Positions 35,522 through 46,086 of a stretch of 64,000 nt of DNA are shown piece by piece (the first letter of the stretch is position 1; each line of letters begins with the position of its first letter). This DNA comes from Vibrio sp. CK2-1 (GTDB lineage Bacteria; Pseudomonadota; Gammaproteobacteria; Enterobacterales; Vibrionaceae). Under the pieces are notes generated by a model. The model worked only from the letters and a program-made list of their open reading frames with translations. It searched no databases and was not told the origin of the DNA. Location: positions 248,001-312,000 of the forward strand of contig NZ_JAKKCJ010000001.1 in assembly GCF_021726515.1 (NCBI RefSeq), in the 5' to 3' direction. A program made the position numbers and the translations under genes.

Positions 35522-38401
35522 ATGACTAATCTAATCAATGATTTATGTAACAGCCAAGAGTTTATCGGTCGCCACAATGGACCAAACGCTAACGATCAAC
35601 AAGCCATGCTCGACATCATTAATTCATTAAGTGATAGCAAGGCGGATTCTCTTGATCAATTAATCGAACAAACTGTTCCGGCTAACATTCGCCTACAAGC
35701 GCCTATGAACTTAGACGCACCAATGAGCGAAGCGGATATGCTGACCAAAATGAAAGGCATTGCACAACTAAATAAAGTGCAGCGTACTTTCATCGGCCAA
35801 GGTTACTACAACACTTTCACACCTAACGTTATCCTACGTAATGTGCTTGAAAATCCAGGTTGGTATACCGCTTATACGCCTTATCAACCAGAAATATCTC
35901 AAGGTCGTTTAGAGTCTCTACTCAACTACCAACAAATGGTGATCGATCTAACGGGCATGGATATCGCCAACGCTTCTCTTCTTGATGAAGCCACCGCAGC
36001 CGGTGAAGCACTGACTTTATGTAAACGTGCTGGTAAGAGCAAAAGTAACGTGTTCTTTGTGGCTGATGACGTGCATCCTCAAACCATTGAAGTCGTCAAA
36101 ACTCGCGCAGAATTTATTGGCTTTGAAGTCATGATTGGCAATATTGATAGCCTACCTCAACAAGATGTGTTTGGCGCACTACTTCAATACCCAAATACCA
36201 CAGGTGAAGTTCGCGATTTAACTGCTGTGATCGCAGCGGCTCAAGCCAATAAAACTCTAGTGACGGTTGCCACGGATCTACTGGCTTCTACCCTATTAAA
36301 ACCAGCGGGTGAAATGGGTGCTGATGTAGTAATTGGTAGCGCGCAACGTTTCGGCGTACCCGTTGGCTACGGCGGCCCACACGCAGCGTTTATGGCAACT
36401 CGTGAAAAACACAAACGTACTATGCCAGGCCGTGTAATCGGTGTGTCTATCGATAGCAAAGGCAAGCAAGCACTACGCATGGCAATGCAAACTCGTGAGC
36501 AACATATCCGCCGTGAAAAAGCGACGTCAAACATTTGTACTGCTCAAGCATTACTTGCCAACATGGCTTCTTTCTATGCGGTTTATCATGGCGCAGAAGG
36601 TCTACGTACTATCGCGCGTCGTACTCACCACTTTACCGCGATCCTTGCGGCTGGCTTGCAATCAGCCGGTCATAAGCTAGTACACGATACTTTCTTCGAT
36701 ACCATCACAGTCGACAGCCAAGAACAAACCGAGCGTTTATACCAAGCGGCGCAACATGCGGGTATTAACCTACGCAAGCTACCATCGCAAATTGGTATCA
36801 GCCTAGATGAAACCACCAAAGCAGAAGATATTGAAGCGCTATTTGCTGTGTTCTCGGTAGAAGGTAATGTAGAAACGTTCTCTAATGATATTGCTGCCAA
36901 TGAGTTCGGTGCGATTCCAGCCGATTGTCAGCGTACAAGTGAATTCTTAACTCACCCAGTGTTCAATACCCATCGTAGCGAAACCCAAATGATGCGTTAT
37001 TTGAAGAAACTGGAAAACAAAGACTTCTCATTAACGCACGGCATGATCCCTCTAGGCAGCTGTACCATGAAGCTCAACGCCGCTGCTGAGATGATCCCAG
37101 TGACTTGGCCTGAGTTTGGCGCAATCCACCCATTCGCACCATTAGATCAAGCTGCAGGCTACACAGCCCTTGCGGATTCTCTGAAAAAACAATTGTGTGA
37201 AATCACCGGCTACGATGAATTTTCTCTACAGCCTAACTCTGGTGCTTCTGGTGAATATGCGGGCTTAATAGCAATTCAACGCTACCACCAAAGCCGTGGT
37301 GAAGGTCATCGTAATGTTTGCTTGATCCCAAGTTCTGCACACGGTACAAACCCTGCAACCGCTTCTATGGTTTCGATGAAAGTAGTTGTGGTGATGTGTG
37401 ATGAATACGGCAACATCGATATGCAAGATCTTGCTGCCAAAATCGACAAACACCATAGTGAACTTTCGAGCATTATGATCACTTACCCATCGACTCACGG
37501 TGTGTATGAAGAACAAGTGCAAAAAGTCTGTGACATGGTGCATGCGGCAGGCGGTCAGGTTTACCTTGATGGCGCCAACATGAACGCGCAAGTTGGCTTA
37601 ACCAACCCAGGTGTGATTGGTGGTGATGTTTCGCATTTGAATCTTCACAAAACTTTCTGTATTCCACACGGTGGCGGCGGTCCAGGTATGGGTCCAATCG
37701 GTGTGAAATCGCACCTTGCGCCATTCTTACCAGGCCACATTGAAAATGGCGTTGAAGGCAAGGACTATGCAGTATCAGCAGCAGATTTAGGTAGTGCTTC
37801 TATTCTGCCAATCTCATGGGCTTATATCACCATGATGGGCGGTACAGGTTTAACCGAAGCCACTAAGATTGCAATCTTAAACGCTAACTACATCATGGAA
37901 CGTCTACGTCCACACTATCCGGTACTTTACCGTGGTCACAATGGCCGTGTCGCGCACGAATGTATTATTGATATTCGTCCGCTGAAAGACGCGACTGGCA
38001 TTAGCGAAGAAGACATAGCAAAACGCTTAATGGACTACGGCTTCCACGCGCCAACCATGTCATTCCCTGTAGCGGGCACTTTGATGGTTGAGCCAACGGA
38101 ATCAGAAGACAAAGCCGAGCTAGATCGCTTCTGTGACGCCATGATCGCCATCCGTCAAGAGATGGACAAAGTACAGCAAGGTGAATGGCCACTCGACAAC
38201 AACCCGTTAGTCAACGCGCCACACACTCAAGCAGACTTAATGAGCGACACTTGGGATCACCCATACACTCGCGAACAAGCTTGCTTCCCATCGGCTCAAG
38301 CAAAAGATGCCAAATACTGGCCAACCGTCAACCGTGTCGATAATGTCTACGGCGACCGTAACTTGATTTGCTCATGCCCGAGTATTGAGAGTTATCAGTA
38401 A
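35522..38401 (+). CDS. gcvP: Glycine dehydrogenase (aminomethyl-transferring) GcvP
   Basis: The 959-residue P protein decarboxylates glycine with PLP and loads the residue onto GcvH. It has the typical two homologous halves; [20 protein letters not shown] and [13 protein letters not shown] are visible, and the PLP lysine lies in [20 protein letters not shown] (about residue 710). The frame is open from 35387, but the ATG at 35522 starts the conserved sequence. Length equals that of E. coli GcvP within a few residues. Confidence 0.96.
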   Translation: MTNLINDLCNSQEFIGRHNGPNANDQQAMLDIINSLSDSKADSLDQLIEQTVPANIRLQAPMNLDAPMSEADMLTKMKGIAQLNKVQRTFIGQGYYNTFTPNVILRNVLENPGWYTAYTPYQPEISQGRLESLLNYQQMVIDLTGMDIANASLLDEATAAGEALTLCKRAGKSKSNVFFVADDVHPQTIEVVKTRAEFIGFEVMIGNIDSLPQQDVFGALLQYPNTTGEVRDLTAVIAAAQANKTLVTVATDLLASTLLKPAGEMGADVVIGSAQRFGVPVGYGGPHAAFMATREKHKRTMPGRVIGVSIDSKGKQALRMAMQTREQHIRREKATSNICTAQALLANMASFYAVYHGAEGLRTIARRTHHFTAILAAGLQSAGHKLVHDTFFDTITVDSQEQTERLYQAAQHAGINLRKLPSQIGISLDETTKAEDIEALFAVFSVEGNVETFSNDIAANEFGAIPADCQRTSEFLTHPVFNTHRSETQMMRYLKKLENKDFSLTHGMIPLGSCTMKLNAAAEMIPVTWPEFGAIHPFAPLDQAAGYTALADSLKKQLCEITGYDEFSLQPNSGASGEYAGLIAIQRYHQSRGEGHRNVCLIPSSAHGTNPATASMVSMKVVVVMCDEYGNIDMQDLAAKIDKHHSELSSIMITYPSTHGVYEEQVQKVCDMVHAAGGQVYLDGANMNAQVGLTNPGVIGGDVSHLNLHKTFCIPHGGGGPGMGPIGVKSHLAPFLPGHIENGVEGKDYAVSAADLGSASILPISWAYITMMGGTGLTEATKIAILNANYIMERLRPHYPVLYRGHNGRVAHECIIDIRPLKDATGISEEDIAKRLMDYGFHAPTMSFPVAGTLMVEPTESEDKAELDRFCDAMIAIRQEMDKVQQGEWPLDNNPLVNAPHTQADLMSDTWDHPYTREQACFPSAQAKDAKYWPTVNRVDNVYGDRNLICSCPSIESYQ

Positions 38402-38425
38402 GGGTTTATAAAAAGCTGAAATGAG

Positions 38426-38460
38426 AAAAGCGAGTACTGAGAAGTGCTCGCTTTTTTGTT
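38426..38460 (+). terminator. Terminator of gcvHP
   Basis: AAAAGCGAGTACT pairs with AGTGCTCGCTTTT (one mismatch) across a 4-base loop and is followed by TTGTT. It belongs to a recurrent GCGAGCAC terminator type in this window. Confidence 0.9.
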
Positions 38461-38512
38461 GGGGTTTGTGAATTAGGGAAGAAGAAAATTTAAATGTTGG
38501 TTAGTCAGCCGT

Positions 38513-38755
38513 TCAGTTTGAAGAATGATGATGGGCTACATTTTCAAGTCTTTCAGCTAGCCAGATCTTAATAATTGACTGGCGTGTAACACCGATTCTA
38601 CTTGCCTCACGATCTAGGGACTCTAACATCCACGCTGGAAAATCAACATTTACTCGCTTTTGTTTTTGCATCGGACGCTTAGCTTTAGATAAATCTAAAT
38701 CACCTAAAATGTCATCATCACTTTCAAATTTGGCGTCAAACTCATGCGCTTTCAT
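38513..38755 (-). CDS. brnA: BrnA-type antitoxin (ribbon-helix-helix)
   Basis: An 80-residue protein with a C-terminal ribbon-helix-helix motif: QKRVNVDFPAWMLESLDREA then SRIGVTRQSIIKIWLAERL. This is the BrnA/CopG pattern in which the antitoxin binds its own promoter and neutralises BrnT. It overlaps the upstream brnT frame by 14 bases, the usual toxin-first order for this family. Confidence is good for the fold, fair for the family name. Confidence 0.82.
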   Translation of the reverse strand: MKAHEFDAKFESDDDILGDLDLSKAKRPMQKQKRVNVDFPAWMLESLDREASRIGVTRQSIIKIWLAERLENVAHHHSSN

Positions 38756-39005
38756 ATAAGTTTACCTCCGCTTTTCGTGAACGCCGGATCGAAATGATCC
38801 TAATATTTGTTCCACGATATGTTATTACCCCAGACCAATGCTTACCGTCTAACATACCAATGATTAAGTACCTAGGTTCATCGTGTGTATTAGCAGGAAT
38901 TTCGATAAGATCAGAATCGTTCCACAAATCTTGAGCTGCATAGAAATCGATTCCATGTTTCTCAAAATTTGATCTACTTTTTTCATCGAATTCAAATCTA
39001 ATAAT
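38742..39005 (-). CDS. brnT: BrnT-type toxin with no standard start codon in the expected place
   Basis: Read from 39005 the frame gives IIRFEFDEKSRSNFEKHGID, then FYAAQDLWND, PRYLIIGMLDGKHWSGVITY and RIISIRRSRKAE, the complete BrnT pattern (RelE-like ribonuclease). The usual ATG at the very front is replaced by ATT (39003-39005), and the first normal initiator in frame is a TTG at 38927, which would remove about 26 N-terminal residues including the conserved FEFDE and KHGIDF. AAAAGGG lies 14 bases before the ATT. Either a rare ATT start is used or the toxin is disabled. Confidence 0.7.
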   Translation of the reverse strand: MIRFEFDEKSRSNFEKHGIDFYAAQDLWNDSDLIEIPANTHDEPRYLIIGMLDGKHWSGVITYRGTNIRIISIRRSRKAEVNLYESA

Positions 39006-39225
39006 GAGTAAGATCTATACCCTTTTTACTCATTCTGCAACTCTAGAGTTTTTATTACAACGGCCTTTTCAGACGTAAAAGCCCCCAAGTCTCACAGCAT
39101 AATAATGAGAACTTAAGGTTACATATACATATCAAAACCCAATATATTGACTACTTTAAGTTACACAATTTGAATAAATGGTCATTTGTGAGTAAAGTAG
39201 TACATATAATAGTTTGGAGATTGTT
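39006..39225. other. Region between brnT and the HipA-like gene
   Basis: About 220 AT-rich bases, probably two divergent promoters. It contains GGCCTTTTCAGACGTAAAAG, which can fold weakly, and two ACTTAAG/TTAAGTTAC-like words near 39110 and 39157. No clear operator was recognised. Confidence 0.4.
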
Positions 39226-40575
39226 ATGGAATCACTCACGATACAAGCCTACATACTCGGAACATGGTCTGATATTGCTCAAATTACTTTTCCTAAAAGT
39301 GATCAAGGTGATTTCATCACGACAGAAATCCATTATCAAAACGAATATGCACTCGCTCACTTCGAAAAAGATGACATGCATGCCGTTTCAATTAATTACC
39401 CGGTTAATTTCTTTTTTGATGATATGGGACGTTCAGGCTGGTTGAGATTTCTTGACGACATTATGCCAAGCGGTGCAAGTCGACGTTTTTGGGTCAAACA
39501 ACTTGATATTGAAGATCTCTCTATTGAACAGCAAAACCTCATTCTGTTGAAGTATGGCACTATCTCCCCTGTTGGTAACCTAAGAATAAAAGAATCCCTA
39601 CCAGAGCGGACTGAGAAGTCAGATTCGCTCTTGTTTGCAATTAGTGATGTTATCGACCGTGCCAGTGACTTCTTAGATTATGCACAAGAAAGAGGTGCCG
39701 CGGCTGGCGGTGCAACCGGGGCTGGTGGTGAAGCGCCCAAATTATTACTACGTTGTTCTCACGACGGTAAAATCTGGATTGATAGCTTTCAAGACGAGAT
39801 AACGAATCAAGATTTACACTATTTAGTTAAATACCCTAGAGGTACCCGAGGGCAAATAGATTGCAATATTTTACGCGCTGAATTTTATTATTACCATGAA
39901 CTAACAAGCCTAGGCATCGATACCATCCCTATTGAGCCTATGCGGCTGGAAGAAGGTGCCAATTACCCTTCTCTTTGGCTACCAAGATTCGATGTATATA
40001 TTGATGATGAACAGAATATTCAGCGTTATTCTATGGAATCTGTTTACTCCATTTTGAATAAAGGGCCTGGCAGCCTTCTCGACCATGAAGAGACAATTCG
40101 GCAGCTGATTTATAAAATCACGAATAGTCATATGGTTACCAAGCAAGGATTTCAATTTGACGTTCAAGGTTTTGTCATTGAATGGGTAAAGCGAGATTTG
40201 CTCAATATTCTATTTGGTAATAGTGACAATCATGGGAGAAACACATCCTTAATTAAAGGCGACGGTTATATCAAACTGGCCCCAATTTATGACTTTGCAC
40301 CAATGAAAGCCGACCCTGATGGCATACCAAGAACAACCAAATGGAAATCACCTATAGAAGTCGGTGGTGAGTATGATTTTGATGGTATAGCAAATTCATT
40401 ATCAGATTTAGTCCCTAAAGAAACATTATTAAACGAACTTAAAGAACTAGCAAAAAACTGCCTTGCTTTAAAAGAAAGGTTAGAAGAAAGAGGCGTACCA
40501 AAGCAGATTTTAGATATGCCAGCCATTGGTATGGATTTCATTGCTATAAAACTGACAAAATGGGGGCTAGTATGA
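39226..40575 (+). CDS. HipA-like serine/threonine kinase toxin
   Basis: A 449-residue protein of the HipA kinase superfamily. The catalytic loop reads FGNSDNHGRNTSL with Asp334, and the metal-binding Asp356 lies in LAPIYDFAPMKADPDG. A glycine-rich loop near residues 157-168 (AAAGGATGAGGEAPKLLL) takes the place of the SVAGAQ-type phosphate loop of E. coli HipA. The ATG at 39226 follows TTGGAG. Its stop overlaps the start of the XRE gene (ATGA), so toxin comes first, opposite to classical hipBA. The target is unknown; HipA phosphorylates glutamyl-tRNA synthetase in E. coli. Confidence 0.82.
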   Translation: MESLTIQAYILGTWSDIAQITFPKSDQGDFITTEIHYQNEYALAHFEKDDMHAVSINYPVNFFFDDMGRSGWLRFLDDIMPSGASRRFWVKQLDIEDLSIEQQNLILLKYGTISPVGNLRIKESLPERTEKSDSLLFAISDVIDRASDFLDYAQERGAAAGGATGAGGEAPKLLLRCSHDGKIWIDSFQDEITNQDLHYLVKYPRGTRGQIDCNILRAEFYYYHELTSLGIDTIPIEPMRLEEGANYPSLWLPRFDVYIDDEQNIQRYSMESVYSILNKGPGSLLDHEETIRQLIYKITNSHMVTKQGFQFDVQGFVIEWVKRDLLNILFGNSDNHGRNTSLIKGDGYIKLAPIYDFAPMKADPDGIPRTTKWKSPIEVGGEYDFDGIANSLSDLVPKETLLNELKELAKNCLALKERLEERGVPKQILDMPAIGMDFIAIKLTKWGLV

Positions 40576-41060
40576 GTGCTAACAAAAAAAACACCCACGA
40601 TTCAAGTAATTCATCAGCAGAATCAGCGCATGAGGCTATCGCTAGACTTCGCTCAAAAAATCAACGTTTAAAAACGACAGGGCAGCCACAGCCTCCCATT
40701 AATAGCTCAATTGAGTACGTTGAAACAGAGAAAAAGAGAGCGTCTAAACACGCACCATCAATACCTGCATCAGAAAGGCAGTACAAAATAAGTGAAGTTA
40801 TTCGAACCTTATTAATGGGTGAGCTAACACAAGGACAAGCCCTTAAAGAACTGCGGATCAGTGTATTAGGTGTTAAACAGGATACATTCTCCAAGATGGT
40901 TGGTGTTTCAAGAAAAACCATATCTGAGATAGAGAATGACCGTGGAGTTTTTAAAACAGATATTCTTGATAAAGCGTTTAAGCCTTTCGGACTAAAAGTA
41001 GGATTAGTTCCGGTTTCGAGCAGTCTGCTGAATTACGTGCTTGGTAGTCATGATGACTAG
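40572..41060 (+). CDS. XRE-family antitoxin partner of the HipA-like kinase (HipB-like, with long N-terminal extension)
   Basis: A 162-residue protein. The first 75 or so residues are polar and probably disordered (SSNSSAESAHEAIARLRSKN). A helix-turn-helix follows (about 100-135) with GVKQDTFSKMVGVSRKTISE then IENDRGVFKTDILDKAFK. It overlaps the kinase gene by 4 bases, implying coupled translation. Neutralising and repressing roles are inferred from the HipAB family. Confidence 0.8.
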   Translation: MSANKKNTHDSSNSSAESAHEAIARLRSKNQRLKTTGQPQPPINSSIEYVETEKKRASKHAPSIPASERQYKISEVIRTLLMGELTQGQALKELRISVLGVKQDTFSKMVGVSRKTISEIENDRGVFKTDILDKAFKPFGLKVGLVPVSSSLLNYVLGSHDD

Positions 41061-41077
41061 CTGAATCTGAAGCATTT

Positions 41078-41111
41078 AAAAGCGAGCATTCCAATTGAAG
41101 TGCTCGCTTTT
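41078..41111. terminator. Terminator after the HipA-XRE module
   Basis: AAAAGCGAGCA pairs with TGCTCGCTTTT across a 12-base loop; it carries the recurrent GCGAGCA stem. Confidence 0.85.
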
Positions 41112-41192
41112 GCATTGCTCGGGAATTCTAAAGGCACCAACAAACGGAAGTCTCCATTTAAGTGATGAAATACACCCAAAATCCCCACTAAC

Positions 41193-42230
41193 TCACCCCC
41201 ATTCCAACTGCTGCAATTTATGCTCTACCAACAAATCATCTGGTGCGATCTTCTTTGCCACTTCTAAAAGCTTTAACGCATCTTGCGGGTTATCTTGTTG
41301 ATGTTTCATTGCAATATCTACCAGTGGTTGAATATCAATGGTCTTCTTATGTTCTTTGACGTGGGCTTTTTTCTCATCAATTAACACATTATGCGCGGTG
41401 CTCAATAAACCTAAACGATGGGAAGAGTTTGCATTGGCTTTATTGAGGCAATCGTAGTAGTCCTCTTTTAGACGCAAGGTTTTGGTTTGATGGCGAAACT
41501 GAGCAATGTCGATCTGTTGGTGGCGAATAAAATCCACCGCGACTTGCTTATAAAAACCAAACTTATTGAGGTAGGTAACGTGAGTGCCGTGACCCATACC
41601 GAACACTCTTAAATGCGTCAGTTGTGGGTATCGCTTAGCGTGTAGGCGGTCGATTTTATTGGTTGGATCATAAATGATGTAGCCTTGTGCATCACCAAGA
41701 TCTAAATCGTGGTAATCCCCTTGCCAATCAAATTGTTGGGCGATGTCGGTACTGCTTCTATCATCCCAAGGCACGAGATCTTTATTTTTGGTACTGACAG
41801 GATGAAACAGCAACACTTGATCCAATTGCAGCAATTTTGCGAATGCGCCAATGGCAAAACCACCGCGGCTAAGCCCGTAACCTAGGCGAGACTCAAACGG
41901 CGCTAACAAGCTAGATAATTGCTCTAGGAAAAAAATTAAATTACGGCTACGAAACCAATTACTTTTGCCTAGATGCTGGAAGGATATGATATTCACATTT
42001 TGCTTTTGAGCGAGGCTGTAACCCCAAGGTGCAAAGTCTGAGTGTAAATCTTGTTGCTGTAGATTGGTGCCAGCAGGCGAAAAGGTGAACAACAATGGTT
42101 TGTTTAAATCGACAAACTCATATTTAACAAAAACATCGTCTAGTAAGTCTTCTCCTGTTATTGGTAGCCTCGCTTGTTGCTCTTGTTTATCCAGCGTAAA
42201 CCATTCATCCAACCAATACAGTAACTTCAT
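41193..42230 (-). CDS. Alpha/beta-hydrolase-like protein with C-terminal helical extension (paralogue 1)
   Basis: A 345-residue protein I cannot place in a named family. LGYGLSRGGFAIGAF carries a GxSxG nucleophile elbow, IIYDPTNKIDRLHA a candidate acid and VFGMGHGTHVTY a candidate histidine, so an alpha/beta-hydrolase fold with an intact triad is likely. The last 90 residues form a TPR-like helical tail (QDNPQDALKLLEVAKKIAPD). Most of the first 250 residues match the next gene closely. The last membrane or signal feature is absent, so it is cytosolic. Confidence 0.6.
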   Translation of the reverse strand: MKLLYWLDEWFTLDKQEQQARLPITGEDLLDDVFVKYEFVDLNKPLLFTFSPAGTNLQQQDLHSDFAPWGYSLAQKQNVNIISFQHLGKSNWFRSRNLIFFLEQLSSLLAPFESRLGYGLSRGGFAIGAFAKLLQLDQVLLFHPVSTKNKDLVPWDDRSSTDIAQQFDWQGDYHDLDLGDAQGYIIYDPTNKIDRLHAKRYPQLTHLRVFGMGHGTHVTYLNKFGFYKQVAVDFIRHQQIDIAQFRHQTKTLRLKEDYYDCLNKANANSSHRLGLLSTAHNVLIDEKKAHVKEHKKTIDIQPLVDIAMKHQQDNPQDALKLLEVAKKIAPDDLLVEHKLQQLEWG

Positions 42231-42302
42231 TTATCCTCCATCTAAACTGCCATAAGCAATTGTTTTAAATTTATTTGTGTCGTATTTCCCATATAAGGGC
42301 GT

Positions 42303-43076
42303 TCAGTCCTCTTTTAAAAACTGGATTTTGACTTGTTCATTAAATTGAGAAATATTTATTGTTTGATGATGGATAAATTGCTCGACCATCTGATTATAAA
42401 AATCTCGTCTGTCTAAATTATTCGGGTGAACACCATGCCCCATTCCTACCACGGTAAAATGGGTCAGTTCTGGGTAACGTTCAGCATGGAGCCTATCGAT
42501 GTCATTGGTTGGGTCATAAATGATATAACCCTGAGCATTGCCAAGGTCGCGATCATGATAATCACCTTGCCAATCAAACTGTTGAGCGAGCTTGGTACTA
42601 GGGCGATCATCCCACGGCACCAGTGATTGATTTTTGGTGCTGACTGGGTAGAACAACAAAACATGATCCAGTTGAAGCAAGTTGGCAAAGGCCCCAATCG
42701 CAAAACCGCCACGGCTTAAGCCATAACCTAATCGAAGCTTGAAAGGCGTTAGCAACATCGAAAGTTGCTCAAGGAAATAAATCAAATTCGGGCTGCGGAA
42801 CCAATTACTGATCCCAAGGTGCTGAAAAGCAATCACATTCACTTGATATTGTTGGGCAAGTTCATAGCCCCAGGGAGAGAAGTTGTCATGCAGATCTCGC
42901 TCTTTCACATCCGTGCCAGAAGGAGAGAAAGTAAACAATAGCGGCTTGTTTGAATCCATCAGCTGATAGCGGACAAACACATCATCAAGTTGACTACTTC
43001 CAGAAAGAGGAAGACGGGATTGCTGCTCGTTTTCGGGGAGGGATACCCATTCATCCAACTTATACAGTAATTTCAT
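42303..43076 (-). CDS. Alpha/beta-hydrolase-like protein (paralogue 2, without extension)
   Basis: A 257-residue paralogue of the downstream gene, sharing MKLLYKLDEWVSLPENEQQS-type start, LGYGLSRGGFAIGAFANLLQ, FYPVSTKNQSLVPWDDRPST and VVGMGHGVHPNN in the same order. It ends where the C-terminal helical tail of paralogue 1 begins. The two genes lie 72 bases apart on the same strand and derive from a tandem duplication. Function unknown. Confidence 0.6.
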   Translation of the reverse strand: MKLLYKLDEWVSLPENEQQSRLPLSGSSQLDDVFVRYQLMDSNKPLLFTFSPSGTDVKERDLHDNFSPWGYELAQQYQVNVIAFQHLGISNWFRSPNLIYFLEQLSMLLTPFKLRLGYGLSRGGFAIGAFANLLQLDHVLLFYPVSTKNQSLVPWDDRPSTKLAQQFDWQGDYHDRDLGNAQGYIIYDPTNDIDRLHAERYPELTHFTVVGMGHGVHPNNLDRRDFYNQMVEQFIHHQTINISQFNEQVKIQFLKED

Positions 43077-43261
43077 TTATCCCTCTCGCGAATTTGATGC
43101 GCGCGCACCTTAACAAAAAAAAGGGGGGAATGTAAAACGGAGTGGCAGGTTTATAGTAGATGATTAGGTGAAAAATTTTCACTTTTGCATTAATGAGATC
43201 TTAAGTATTTTTGTTGTTTAAACCTATTAGCATTGGCATTTTCTAACCAAAAAAGTAAATG

Positions 43262-43292
43262 AAAGTTGTGGCATTGTTATCAATACCACAAC
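43262..43292 (-). terminator. Terminator of the mngAB operon
   Basis: GTTGTGGCATTG pairs with CAATACCACAAC (one mismatch, 4-base loop); on the minus strand a T-rich tail follows. Confidence 0.75.
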
Positions 43293-43305
43293 ACAAATAA
43301 AATGA

Positions 43306-45945
43306 TTAAAGCTTCACTTGGAATGTTTTAACCTGACACGGATTCAAGCGCCCAAATGTTTGAGTCTCTACATGATTATCACGCACTCTTTCATCAAGAC
43401 TCGCCTCCTTCCATGAGGTGACTTCTGGTGTAAAGCAGATCTTATCTTCAATTGCAGAATTTTCTGAAGGGTTGTACATACGCAAAATGAGCGCCTCTTC
43501 ATCTTCTGCTTTTTTCAGAACACTTAACACTGCACCCGATTGGCTTTTATTCAGTAATGAATAAGTTAATGGCTTGTCTTGAGCTCCAACGTTCAGCTTC
43601 ATTGCGTTATATGGGATTTTGTTATAACACTCAATTGGCGTCACATTATCACGAGCTTCTGCCATGATATTCGCTTCAACATGATTACCTGCGAAGCCAA
43701 ACAGTGCAAACTCACAAACAATTTTTCCACGCGTTTGAGAGTCTGGCGTTGGGATTTTAATGCCAGAAGGTCGACCAGGACGAAGCAATAACTCTTCTTT
43801 CCCTAAAACCCCAATACCGCGCAATAACGTTAAAGCAAACGTATCACGTTCTTCATTACCTTTAGAAGAAATCACTTCGAATTCACGAAGGCCATTTGTC
43901 ATCACTGCCATACCACCAGTTGAATTTTCAACAGCAGCAAAGTTCATTAACTGATAAACCGGCACAGGTGCTTCTTTCCATTTCTCTTGTTCCCATACTT
44001 CCATTGCTGGATCATTCGTTGGGCGAGTAATAAGGCCAAATTGGTTATCTGCGACCACTTCTTTTGACACAAACGGCGTTGGAATAAGTACACGAACGCG
44101 GTGATCATCTGCCTGATTATCCAGCTCCATACGAACTTCAATACGGCGAGAGCCATCCTTAAGTACCACTTGGCAATCCACATCCACAAAACCAGCTTGC
44201 CCAGTACGTTCTTCACGTTCTTGTAGATTTTCAGGAACATCCATTCGTAGTTGGATTGTCGCCACAGATTGAAAACCTTCATGCTTGATAGTGGTTTGAG
44301 CTTTAAACTCATTTGAATACAATAACCACTCTTTACGAGAAGGCGAATAATCATATTCATCACCATCATCAGAACCATCTTCAATACGAAGTACTTGGTC
44401 AAATGACATTTCGGTTTCTTTATCAAAAATCGTTAATGTGCCGTTATCATTCACATTGATACGATAAAACTCATTTTCTAATACATGATCTTTCTGCTCT
44501 ACCGGTTTGTGGCAGCCTTTAGCACCGGCTTCAATGTGGAGTGTGGTAAAGCCCATTGCTGGAATAGCATGTTTCACTTGAATGTCGTATTCAATAAATG
44601 GGTCGTAATTACCGTAGTGAACAATCTGACGATCAATTTTCCCAGGATCGATAATGCGCTGATCTTGAATGAAGTATTCAACTTGATTACCAGCTTCATC
44701 AAACAGATTAAATTCGTTAGCGCGGATAGTAATGGTCGTGTTAATCACTTCTTCACGTTGATAAGGTGATAAATTGAAGAAGGCTAATTTGTCACAACCT
44801 TCACGCGCTGGCATGTGATCCACAATTTTACGCTTGTAGAAACGAATTAGGTTTGTTGCCATATCGTCAGCTAAGATATAACGATTCAGAATTTCAGCGT
44901 GTACCTTATCGGAACAGCAACAACCAATAGAATCATGAGCATGGTTTTTCATGCTCTCTTTCCACATTTTTTCAATTAGGCCGTGGTGATATTCAAAACC
45001 TAATGACCATGCGATTGATGCTAAAGGCTCAAGGATATTAACGATCTTATTTTCAACTTCGGCATGAATCAGTTTAATGTCCATACGAGTAGAAGAAATC
45101 GTACGGTGAACTCGCATATATTTACCATCATTAAATTCACCTTTGATGACATCTAAGTTGTCACGCTCTTCACGAATACGATCAAATACTTCTTCAAAGC
45201 GGCTCATCTTGAATTCACGATCTGGGTAAATTTCTCGCAATTTATCCATGACTTCAAAGATATCTTTTTGAATTGGCATCTGATCGTGACCATTTGGCAA
45301 TAAAATATCTTTGGTCACTGATGGTTTTTCCAGTACTGGGAAATATTTATCTAGACGAGCTCGTAAGCCTTCTTCATCTTGAGGCAAATATTTACCAATC
45401 GCATAACCAAGAGGTAGAACTTGCGCCATCACCTCTGAGCCATCATTTGATTGCCATAAAAACTCGGTTTTGTTCGTACCATGGCGTTCCGAACAACCAC
45501 GCCAGAACATTGCTGTGTCGATATCGAAGCCATTATAAATCATAGGTAATTGCGAACTCATAGAGAATGAGTCTGGTAGGTAACCAATCTTCATTGGTTG
45601 ACCTAGCTCAAGGCAATCGCGCATACCATAAAGCATGTTACGAACAATCGATTCACCCGAAACTTGCATCGTGTCCGTCTGAGAGTACCAAGGGCCGACA
45701 ATCAATTTACCCGCTTCTGCCAGCGCTTTAACACGCTGCTTATTTTCTGGTTTGATGGCAAAGTAATCTTCTAGTACCGCCGTTTGGCCATCAAGAACGT
45801 AATATTTATAGTCTGGATCGCTTTCCAGACGTTGCATAATTTCTTCCATGTTGTTCACAAGCAGAATACGTGATTCTTCTGTCGTGAAATACCATTCACG
45901 ATCCCAGTGCATGTGCGGTGTAATATGAACGCGTGATGTAGTCAT
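43306..45945 (-). CDS. mngB: Mannosylglycerate hydrolase MngB (GH38 alpha-mannosidase)
   Basis: An 879-residue glycoside hydrolase of family 38 that splits 2-O-(6-phospho-mannosyl)-glycerate, freeing mannose 6-phosphate and glycerate. The metal-binding [20 protein letters not shown] is at the N-terminus, and the nucleophile aspartate lies in [15 protein letters not shown] (about residue 122), with [17 protein letters not shown] further on. Length is very close to E. coli MngB (877). It lies 141 bases after mngA, same strand. No signal peptide is present, as expected for a cytosolic PTS partner. Confidence 0.93.
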   Translation of the reverse strand: MTTSRVHITPHMHWDREWYFTTEESRILLVNNMEEIMQRLESDPDYKYYVLDGQTAVLEDYFAIKPENKQRVKALAEAGKLIVGPWYSQTDTMQVSGESIVRNMLYGMRDCLELGQPMKIGYLPDSFSMSSQLPMIYNGFDIDTAMFWRGCSERHGTNKTEFLWQSNDGSEVMAQVLPLGYAIGKYLPQDEEGLRARLDKYFPVLEKPSVTKDILLPNGHDQMPIQKDIFEVMDKLREIYPDREFKMSRFEEVFDRIREERDNLDVIKGEFNDGKYMRVHRTISSTRMDIKLIHAEVENKIVNILEPLASIAWSLGFEYHHGLIEKMWKESMKNHAHDSIGCCCSDKVHAEILNRYILADDMATNLIRFYKRKIVDHMPAREGCDKLAFFNLSPYQREEVINTTITIRANEFNLFDEAGNQVEYFIQDQRIIDPGKIDRQIVHYGNYDPFIEYDIQVKHAIPAMGFTTLHIEAGAKGCHKPVEQKDHVLENEFYRINVNDNGTLTIFDKETEMSFDQVLRIEDGSDDGDEYDYSPSRKEWLLYSNEFKAQTTIKHEGFQSVATIQLRMDVPENLQEREERTGQAGFVDVDCQVVLKDGSRRIEVRMELDNQADDHRVRVLIPTPFVSKEVVADNQFGLITRPTNDPAMEVWEQEKWKEAPVPVYQLMNFAAVENSTGGMAVMTNGLREFEVISSKGNEERDTFALTLLRGIGVLGKEELLLRPGRPSGIKIPTPDSQTRGKIVCEFALFGFAGNHVEANIMAEARDNVTPIECYNKIPYNAMKLNVGAQDKPLTYSLLNKSQSGAVLSVLKKAEDEEALILRMYNPSENSAIEDKICFTPEVTSWKEASLDERVRDNHVETQTFGRLNPCQVKTFQVKL

Positions 45946-46086
45946 TGTTGTTACCTTTAGAAGCTATTTGTCTTTTATCGTCAAATAGAGAATTAATTGG
46001 TTATCAAAATAATATTTTGTTTGAATTGAGGCACAGTCATTGAGCTTATGCCTCCTTCTTATTTATGAGTTTAAAGTTAGAGTCCG

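Noticed and set aside
39059..39110. Possible attC or terminator-like fold between brnT and the HipA-like gene
   Set aside because: The pairing is short (CTTTT/AAAAG), there is no T run and no integrase or cassette structure nearby.
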